Shown here piece after piece: positions 1 to 6,270 of a stretch of DNA of 6,270 nucleotides. Positions within the stretch are counted from its first letter, which is position 1; each line of letters starts with the position of its first letter. The DNA lies in contig VGQR01000124.1 in the NCBI GenBank assembly GCA_016882345.1, positions 1-6,270 of the forward strand, written 5' to 3'. The translations under genes and the position numbers were made by a program. The notes beneath the pieces are model-generated. The model did not search any database. It was not told the DNA's origin and saw only the letters and a list, made by a program, of their open reading frames with translations. This stretch comes from Cyanobacteria bacterium K_DeepCast_35m_m2_023. Lineage in GTDB: Bacteria; Cyanobacteriota; Cyanobacteriia; PCC-6307; Cyanobiaceae.

Positions 1-13
1 ATTCGCTACGCCT

Positions 14-33
14 GCCGCCCCGAGGCGGCGTTT
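14..33 (+). terminator. Possible terminator hairpin of a gene left of the window
   Basis: GCCGCC at 14-19 pairs with GGCGGC at 24-29 around the four-base loop CCGA, and a short TTT follows at 31-33. The stem is GC-rich, but the T-tract is poor (GTTTCGTGTT), so this is only a candidate end for a plus-strand gene finishing before base 1. The stem may instead be a chance structure in GC-rich DNA. Confidence 0.3.
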
Positions 34-275
34 CGTGTTCCCGCTGAAGACGTTCCGCTTCCAAGGTTGATTCCCTTGGGTGACGGAATTGTCTCCACGC
101 TCATCCTTTCCCCGCTTCTCGCTGATCACGTTGCGTCGATGCTCTTTTATGCCTTTAGTGGCTCACTAATTGGATGCCATGTCGATAGGAGCGACCCATC
201 AGAGGATTTATTTCGGCCTATTCGCTATCTGATTCGCTTCGTTCTCGAGTCAAGTTGCTTCCACTGTTTTCATAG

Positions 276-304
276 AAAAAGCCCCGCCTTGTGGCGGGGC
301 TTTT
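276..304 (-). terminator. Strong bidirectional rho-independent terminator, probable end of the tkt transcript
   Basis: GCCCCGCC at 281-288 pairs perfectly with GGCGGGGC at 293-300 around the loop TTGT. The stem is flanked by AAAAA at 276-280 and TTTT at 301-304. Read on the minus strand, an 8-bp all-GC stem is followed by five Ts, a textbook intrinsic terminator 56 bases past the tkt stop codon. Read on the plus strand it is also followed by four Ts, so it could equally stop transcripts coming from the left. It is the only strong terminator downstream of acpP-fabF-tkt. Confidence 0.9.
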
Positions 305-360
305 GTGTTTGTCGAAATGGGTGTCTACCGAGGCTTGCTTTTCAGCACGCCCAATGAGGA

Positions 361-2367
361 TCAACCCAACGCCTTGGCCTTGGCGACGACGTTGTCGACG
401 GTGAAGCCGAACTTCTCCATGCACAGCGGGCCAGGGGCCGAGGCGCCGAAGCGGTCGATGGAGATGCTGCCGCCTTCGAAGCCGGTGTACTTGTGCCAGC
501 CGAAGCTGCTGGAGGCTTCGACCACCAGGCGCTTGCGGCAGCTGGCGGGCAGCACGCTGTCGCGGTAGGTGGCGTCCTGCTCTTCGAACAGCTCGACGCA
601 GGGCATCGAGACCACGCGCACGTTCTTGCCTTCGGCGCGCAGCTGGGCGGCGGCCTTGGTGCAGAGCTCCAGCTCGGTGCCGGTGCCGATCAGGATCAGA
701 TCGGGGCTGCCGTTGCTGTCCTCAAGGATGTAACCACCCTTGGCGACAGCGGCTGCCGTCGAATTGGCCTGGTTGGCCATCGCTTGACGGCTCAGAATCA
801 GCACCGTGGGGCGGTGACGGTTGGTCACGGCCACCTGGTAGGCACCGCTGGTTTCGTTGCCGTCGCCGGGGCGGATCACCAGCATGTTGGGGATCGCCCG
901 CAGGCTGGCCAGGGTTTCGATCGGCTGGTGGGTGGGGCCGTCTTCGCCCAGACCGATGGAGTCGTGGGTGAGCACGTAGATCACCCCCAGCTCACTCAGG
1001 GCCGACAGGCGCATGCCCCCGACCATGTACCCGGCGAACACGGCAAAGGTGCCGCCATAGGGGATCAGGCCGCTGCCGTGGTAGGCGAGTCCATTGAGGA
1101 TCGCTGCCATGGCGTGCTCGCGCACACCAAAGTGCAGGTAGCGATTGTCCTCGGCGCCCTTCTGGAAGCCGCCCTCACCCTTGATGTCAGTGAGGTTGGA
1201 GTGGGTCAGGTCGGCCGAGCCGCCGATCAATTCGGGCAGGTTGGGGCCGATCGCGTTGAGGCAGTTGTAGCTGTGCTGACGGGTGGCCAGGACCTTGTCT
1301 TCAGGACCGTAGCTGGGCAGGTTGGCATCCCAGCCCTGGGGCAGTTCACCACGCAGCTGCCGCTCGAACTGGGCGGCTTCGCTGGGGTACTGGCTGCGGT
1401 AGTTGGCCAGGAGGGTGTTCCACTCGGCTTCGGCGGCGGCACCGCGGCCGATCGCCTGGCGCCAGTGGTTGTAGGCCTCCTTGGGCACTTCAAAGGAGCC
1501 GTAGCTCCAGTCGAGAGCCTTGCGGGTGAGCTCGGCTTCCTCGGCGCCCAGGGCGGCGCCGTGCACACCGGCGGTGTTGGCCTTGTTGGGGGAGCCGTAG
1601 CCGATCGTGGTGGTCACCTTGATCAGGCTGGGCTTGTCGGTGACGGCCTTGGCGGCCTCGATCGCCCGCTGGATCGCGGCCACGTCGGTGTTGCCATCGG
1701 CCACGTGCTGCACGTGCCAGCCATAGGCCTCGTAGCGCTTGAGCACGTCCTCGGTGAAGGAGACGTTGGTGTTGCCGTCGATCGTGATGTGGTTGTCGTC
1801 GTAGAGGGCGATCAACTTGCCCAGGCCCAGGTGACCGGCCAGGGAGGCGGCTTCCGAAGCGACGCCTTCCTGGTTGCAGCCATCACCCATGAGCACATAG
1901 GTGTAATGGTCGACCAGGTTCAGGCCGGGCTTGTTGAACTTGGCGGCCAGGTGGGCTTCGGCGATCGCCAGACCCACGGCGCTGGAGATGCCCTGACCCA
2001 GGGGGCCGGTGGTCACTTCGACGCCGGCGGTTTCAAAGGTTTCGGGGTGGCCCGGGGTCTTCGAACCCCATTGGCGGAATTGCTTGATGTCCTCGAGGCT
2101 GACTGAGTCGTAGCCACTCAGGTGCAGCAGGGCATAGAGCAGCATGCAGCCGTGGCCGGCCGAGAGCACGAAGCGATCGCGGTTGAACCACTTGGGGTTC
2201 TTGGGGTTGTGCTTGAGGACCTTGTCCCAGAGGGCGAAGGACATGGGCGCACAACCCATGGGCAGGCCGGGGTGGCCTGAATTGCTTTTGTTGATCGCGT
2301 CGATCGCCAAAAAGCGAATGCTGTTGATGCAGAGGCTTTCGACCGAGGTTGAGGGGGCGACGACCAT
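361..2367 (-). CDS. tkt: Transketolase
   Basis: This 668-residue protein is a full-length thiamine-diphosphate transketolase, which moves two-carbon ketol units between sugar phosphates in the Calvin-Benson cycle and the pentose phosphate pathway in the cytoplasm. The N-terminal cofactor-binding domain has GHPGLPMG (31-38), GSKTPGHPE (101-109) and the ThDP/metal motif GDG at 161-163, followed by DDN at 190-192. The central pyrimidine-binding domain has GGSADL (382-387), GVREHAM (414-420) with the catalytic glutamate at 417, and [11 protein letters not shown] (472-482) with the substrate histidine at 479. A C-terminal transketolase domain follows. The ATG at 2367 was chosen because MVVAPS leads directly into the conserved start. 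The frame stays open upstream to 2565, but that 66-residue extension overlaps fabF and is low-complexity. No Shine-Dalgarno is visible. The gene is last in the acpP-fabF-tkt unit, 77 bases after fabF. Confidence 0.97.
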   Translation of the reverse strand: MVVAPSTSVESLCINSIRFLAIDAINKSNSGHPGLPMGCAPMSFALWDKVLKHNPKNPKWFNRDRFVLSAGHGCMLLYALLHLSGYDSVSLEDIKQFRQWGSKTPGHPETFETAGVEVTTGPLGQGISSAVGLAIAEAHLAAKFNKPGLNLVDHYTYVLMGDGCNQEGVASEAASLAGHLGLGKLIALYDDNHITIDGNTNVSFTEDVLKRYEAYGWHVQHVADGNTDVAAIQRAIEAAKAVTDKPSLIKVTTTIGYGSPNKANTAGVHGAALGAEEAELTRKALDWSYGSFEVPKEAYNHWRQAIGRGAAAEAEWNTLLANYRSQYPSEAAQFERQLRGELPQGWDANLPSYGPEDKVLATRQHSYNCLNAIGPNLPELIGGSADLTHSNLTDIKGEGGFQKGAEDNRYLHFGVREHAMAAILNGLAYHGSGLIPYGGTFAVFAGYMVGGMRLSALSELGVIYVLTHDSIGLGEDGPTHQPIETLASLRAIPNMLVIRPGDGNETSGAYQVAVTNRHRPTVLILSRQAMANQANSTAAAVAKGGYILEDSNGSPDLILIGTGTELELCTKAAAQLRAEGKNVRVVSMPCVELFEEQDATYRDSVLPASCRKRLVVEASSSFGWHKYTGFEGGSISIDRFGASAPGPLCMEKFGFTVDNVVAKAKALG
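1961..1968. repeat. HIP1 palindrome GCGATCGC inside tkt
   Basis: This is a perfect copy of the octamer GCGATCGC, the highly iterated palindrome of many cyanobacterial genomes. Three perfect copies were found in the window by eye (1961, 2173 and 3241), all within coding sequence. The surroundings are also rich in GATCGC partial matches. Confidence 0.6.
2173..2180. repeat. HIP1 palindrome GCGATCGC inside tkt
   Basis: This is the second perfect GCGATCGC octamer, about 200 bases from the first and also inside the transketolase gene. It falls in the codons of the conserved segment [12 protein letters not shown], so it is tolerated within constrained protein sequence. Confidence 0.6.
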
Positions 2368-2417
2368 GGCTGGGAAGGGGCGAGGACGGGGAGGAGGAGT
2401 GAGAAGGTGAGGCGAAA
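2368..2417 (-). promoter_or_regulatory. Pyrimidine-rich tkt leader without Shine-Dalgarno
   Basis: The 50 bases directly before the tkt ATG have 43 purines on the plus strand, so the tkt leader RNA is about 86% pyrimidine. The longest pure run is 12 bases, 2388-2399. There is therefore no possible purine-rich ribosome binding site next to the start. The rest of the 77-base fabF-tkt gap (2418-2444) shows no terminator and no clear promoter. Co-transcription with fabF seems most likely, with translation starting by coupling, by an unstructured leader or through ribosomal protein S1; that mechanism is inference. Confidence 0.45.
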
Positions 2418-2444
2418 TCGCGGGCAGTTTGACCCAGGATTGCC

Positions 2445-3695
2445 CTATCCGCTCAGGCGGCGGAACGCCAGGCACACGTTGTGACCACCGAAGCCGAAGG
2501 AGTTGGACAGCACCACATCCACCCGGGCCTCGCGGGCCTGGTTCGGCACCACATCCAGATCGCAATCGGGGTCAGGATTCTGGTAGTTGATCGTGGGGGG
2601 AACCAGCTGGTGCTGGATCGCCAGCACGGCGGCCACGGCTTCGATGCCGCCGCTGCCACCCAGCAGGTGGCCGGTCATCGATTTCGTGGAACTCACCGGG
2701 ATCTGGCGAGCTCGCTCACCCAGGGCGCTTTTGATCGCCGAGGTTTCGTTCTTGTCGTTGGCGGGGGTGCTGGTGCCATGGGCATTGATGTAATCCACGG
2801 CGTCGGGCTCGAGTTTGGCGTCCAACATCGCCAGTCGAATCGCTTCGGCGCCACCCACGCCACCGGGTGAGGGGGCCGTGATGTGGTGTGCATCACACGT
2901 CATGCCGTAGCCGATGATTTCGGCCAGCACGGTGGCACCACGGGCTTGAGCATGTTCAAGGCTCTCGAGCACCAGCACGCCTGCCCCCTCGCCGATCACA
3001 AATCCGTTGCGTTCGGCATCAAAGGGTCGGCTGGCGGTGGCGGGGTCGTCATTGCGAAACGACAACGCCTTGGCACTGGCAAAACCAGCCACGCCAAGCG
3101 GCGTGATGGCCGACTCGGCACCACCGCAGACCATGGCATCGGCCAGGCCCAGTTGGATCAGCCGGAACGCATCGCCGATGGCATTCGATCCTGCGGCACA
3201 GGCGGTGGCCACGGCGGTGCTGGGTCCCTTGGCCCCCAGGGCGATCGCCGCCAGGCCGGTGGCCATGTTGGGGATCATCATCGGCACGCAGAACGGGCTG
3301 ACCCGATCGGGACCACGATCGTTCAAAACCTGGGCCTGCGTCTCCATCATCAGCAGGCCGCCGACCCCTGATCCAATCGCCACACCCACGCGGTGTTGAT
3401 TGGAGGCATCAATGGACAGGCCGGCATGCCGAACCGCCTGCTTGGCGGCGACCACGCCAAACTGACAAAAGCGATCCCAACGCTTGGCTTCTTTCGGTTC
3501 CAGCCAGCCACTGGAATCGAAGCCTTTAACTTCGGCCGCGAAGCGGCAGGCATGGCGCGATGCATCGAACAGGGTGATGCCAGCTACCCCATTGCGACCA
3601 TTGCTCAACCCCTCCCAGTACTGGGAAACGTCGTTGCCGATCGGTGTGACCGCGCCCAGGCCAGTGATGACGACGCGGCGGAGACCCTCCACCAT
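2445..3695 (-). CDS. fabF: Beta-ketoacyl-ACP synthase II
   Basis: This 416-residue condensing enzyme elongates acyl-ACP with malonyl-ACP in type II fatty acid synthesis. It matches the usual FabF length of about 410 residues. The N-terminal thiolase-like half holds [14 protein letters not shown] (7-20) and the nucleophile Cys166 in TACAAGSNA. The C-terminal half carries the two catalytic histidines, His306 in NAHGTST and His343 in [10 protein letters not shown], with Lys338 in STKSMTGH and the gate-region motif SFGFGG at 399-404. The Cys-His-His triad separates it from FabH, which uses Cys-His-Asn. The ATG at 3695 was preferred over one 15 codons upstream (3740), because that extension overlaps acpP and is not protein-like. 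It starts 7 bases after the acpP stop, so the two are almost certainly co-transcribed. No Shine-Dalgarno is visible, and a hairpin covers the start codon. Confidence 0.96.
   Translation of the reverse strand: MVEGLRRVVITGLGAVTPIGNDVSQYWEGLSNGRNGVAGITLFDASRHACRFAAEVKGFDSSGWLEPKEAKRWDRFCQFGVVAAKQAVRHAGLSIDASNQHRVGVAIGSGVGGLLMMETQAQVLNDRGPDRVSPFCVPMMIPNMATGLAAIALGAKGPSTAVATACAAGSNAIGDAFRLIQLGLADAMVCGGAESAITPLGVAGFASAKALSFRNDDPATASRPFDAERNGFVIGEGAGVLVLESLEHAQARGATVLAEIIGYGMTCDAHHITAPSPGGVGGAEAIRLAMLDAKLEPDAVDYINAHGTSTPANDKNETSAIKSALGERARQIPVSSTKSMTGHLLGGSGGIEAVAAVLAIQHQLVPPTINYQNPDPDCDLDVVPNQAREARVDVVLSNSFGFGGHNVCLAFRRLSG
3241..3248. repeat. HIP1 palindrome GCGATCGC inside fabF
   Basis: This is the third perfect GCGATCGC octamer, in the fabF coding sequence. 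The intergenic regions, psaC, acpP and the visible part of glmS contain partial matches but no full copy that I could find. Confidence 0.6.
3677..3694 (-). promoter_or_regulatory. Hairpin covering the fabF start codon
   Basis: On the minus strand GGTGGAG (3693-3687) can pair with CTCCGCC (3683-3677) around a three-base loop GGT. This gives six Watson-Crick pairs and one G-T pair, and a further T-G pair at 3694/3676 is possible. The stem includes the last base or two of the fabF ATG and hides the only purine-rich stretch (GGAGGG) nearby. It could lower fabF translation relative to the acpP gene just upstream on the same message. The structure is read directly from the sequence; a regulatory role is inference. 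Confidence 0.3.
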
Positions 3696-3702
3696 GCGCG
3701 CT

Positions 3703-3945
3703 TCAGGCCTGCTTGTCCTGGATGTACTTGACGGCGTCACCCACGGTGGTGATGCCTTCGGCGGCTTCGTCAGGGATTTCGATGTCGAAGGACTCTTCCA
3801 GAGCCATCACCAACTCAACCGTATCGAGGGAGTCAGCGCCCAGATCGTTCTGGAAGTTCGATTCGGGCTTGACGTCGCCGGCATCAACGCTGAGTTGCTC
3901 GGCAACGATCGAGCGCACTTTCTCGAAGATCGCTTCCTGGGACAT
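3703..3945 (-). CDS. acpP: Acyl carrier protein
   Basis: This small acidic protein of 80 residues carries fatty acyl intermediates on a 4'-phosphopantetheine arm attached to a serine, shuttling them among the fatty acid synthesis enzymes, including the FabF encoded next to it. The hallmark motif [16 protein letters not shown] is present, with the modified serine at residue 39 of DSL. The surrounding helix-II residues are acidic, as expected for docking to basic patches on partner enzymes. Length matches the family (E. coli ACP has 78 residues). The start [10 protein letters not shown] is typical and no better ATG lies upstream. No Shine-Dalgarno precedes it. It is the first gene of the acpP-fabF-tkt unit and is transcribed divergently from psaC. 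Confidence 0.97.
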   Translation of the reverse strand: MSQEAIFEKVRSIVAEQLSVDAGDVKPESNFQNDLGADSLDTVELVMALEESFDIEIPDEAAEGITTVGDAVKYIQDKQA

Positions 3946-4364
<419 letters not shown>

Positions 4365-4382
4365 GCCGACTCACATAAGCTC

Positions 4383-4410
4383 AAGCCCGGCCCGAAAGCC
4401 GGGCTTTTTT
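4383..4410 (+). terminator. Rho-independent terminator after psaC
   Basis: AAGCCCGGC at 4383-4391 pairs perfectly with GCCGGGCTT at 4398-4406 around the six-base loop CCGAAA, and TTTT follows at 4407-4410, continuing the stem's own two Ts into a run of six. This is a 9-bp intrinsic terminator 18 bases after the psaC stop. No A-run precedes the stem beyond AA, so it works in the plus direction only. It ends just 14 bases before the glmS start codon, so the glmS leader must either include it or be extremely short. Confidence 0.92.
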
Positions 4411-4424
4411 GTGCCAACTCAGCT

Positions 4425-6270
<1,846 letters not shown>

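Larger units (their letters stand above)
1..360. other. Low-GC intergenic region with no convincing gene
   Basis: This stretch lies between the left edge and the tkt stop codon. By hand count 83 of the 180 bases from 101 to 280 are G or C (46%), well below the neighbouring genes. Plus-strand frame 1 is open from base 1 to a TGA at 355-357, but it reads straight through the terminator hairpin at 276-304 and its product looks like no protein I know, so I do not call it a gene. The longest minus-strand frame noticed, starting at 104, has about 32 codons and also looks meaningless. A very weak plus-strand promoter-like pair, TTGCGT at 131-136 and TTTAGT at 154-159 with a 17-base spacer, is present. 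No tRNA arms or TPP-riboswitch motif were recognised. In related genomes I recall thiC beyond tkt, but none of it is visible here. Confidence 0.6.

Noticed and set aside
61..79. A tRNA T-arm-like hairpin, CCAAGG and CCTTGG with a 7-base loop
   Set aside because: The loop TTGATTC lacks the conserved C of TTC, and no acceptor, anticodon or D arm is found around it.
1..238. Three copies of ATTCGCT at 1-7, 220-226 and 232-238
   Set aside because: The repeat is only seven bases long, has irregular spacing and no associated structure, so chance is the simplest explanation.
1..357. A plus-strand frame open from the left edge to 357, with a TTG start possible at 67
   Set aside because: It reads through the terminator hairpin, giving the familiar artefact RKSPALWRGF, and the rest resembles no protein I recognise. 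It could be the tail of a gene starting outside the window, but nothing supports that.
493..2106. A 537-codon open frame on the plus strand, antisense to tkt
   Set aside because: Its product is a low-complexity run of Gly, Ala, Val and His lacking any recognisable motif. Long antisense frames are expected opposite GC-rich genes, and transketolase on the other strand is unmistakable.
2368..2565. An upstream extension of tkt by 66 residues
   Set aside because: The extension overlaps the fabF 3' end, is Pro/Arg/Gly-rich, and precedes the normal transketolase N-terminus.
4365..4424. A glmS ribozyme or riboswitch in the glmS leader
   Set aside because: The gap is 60 bases and is filled by an ordinary terminator; there is no room or motif for the ribozyme, which is mainly known from Firmicutes.

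Overview
The window looks like chromosome from a high-GC picocyanobacterium of the Synechococcus/Cyanobium type. PsaC, the iron-sulfur subunit of photosystem I, marks an oxygenic phototroph. The set tkt, fabF, acpP, psaC and glmS in this arrangement is, from memory, conserved in Synechococcus and Prochlorococcus. The coding regions are GC-rich (67% and 78% in two 60-base samples counted by hand), which argues against low-GC Prochlorococcus. Genus-level placement is inference; no search was run.

Layout. Bases 1-360 hold no convincing gene. This stretch is clearly less GC-rich than the rest (46% over 101-280) and ends in a strong bidirectional terminator hairpin at 276-304. Three genes follow on the minus strand, in transcription order acpP (3945-3703), fabF (3695-2445) and tkt (2367-361). 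No terminator is visible between them, so they are probably one transcription unit ending at the 276-304 hairpin. A 173-base divergent intergenic region (3946-4118) separates this unit from psaC on the plus strand. psaC is followed by a clean rho-independent terminator (4383-4410). glmS begins only 14 bases after that terminator and runs off the right edge, missing about 25 codons. glmS is a major gene here and is easily overlooked because its stop codon lies outside the window.

Function. AcpP carries growing acyl chains and FabF elongates them. Transketolase serves the Calvin-Benson cycle and the pentose phosphate pathway. PsaC passes electrons from photosystem I to ferredoxin or flavodoxin. 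GlmS makes glucosamine-6-phosphate from fructose-6-phosphate for cell envelope synthesis. All five proteins are full length over what is visible, and every catalytic or ligand residue I checked is present.

I see no new multi-gene system, mobile element, CRISPR array, tRNA or rRNA. The points worth a second look are regulatory: glmS abutting the psaC terminator, a hairpin covering the fabF start codon, a purine/pyrimidine-biased tkt leader, and the unexplained low-GC block at the left edge.
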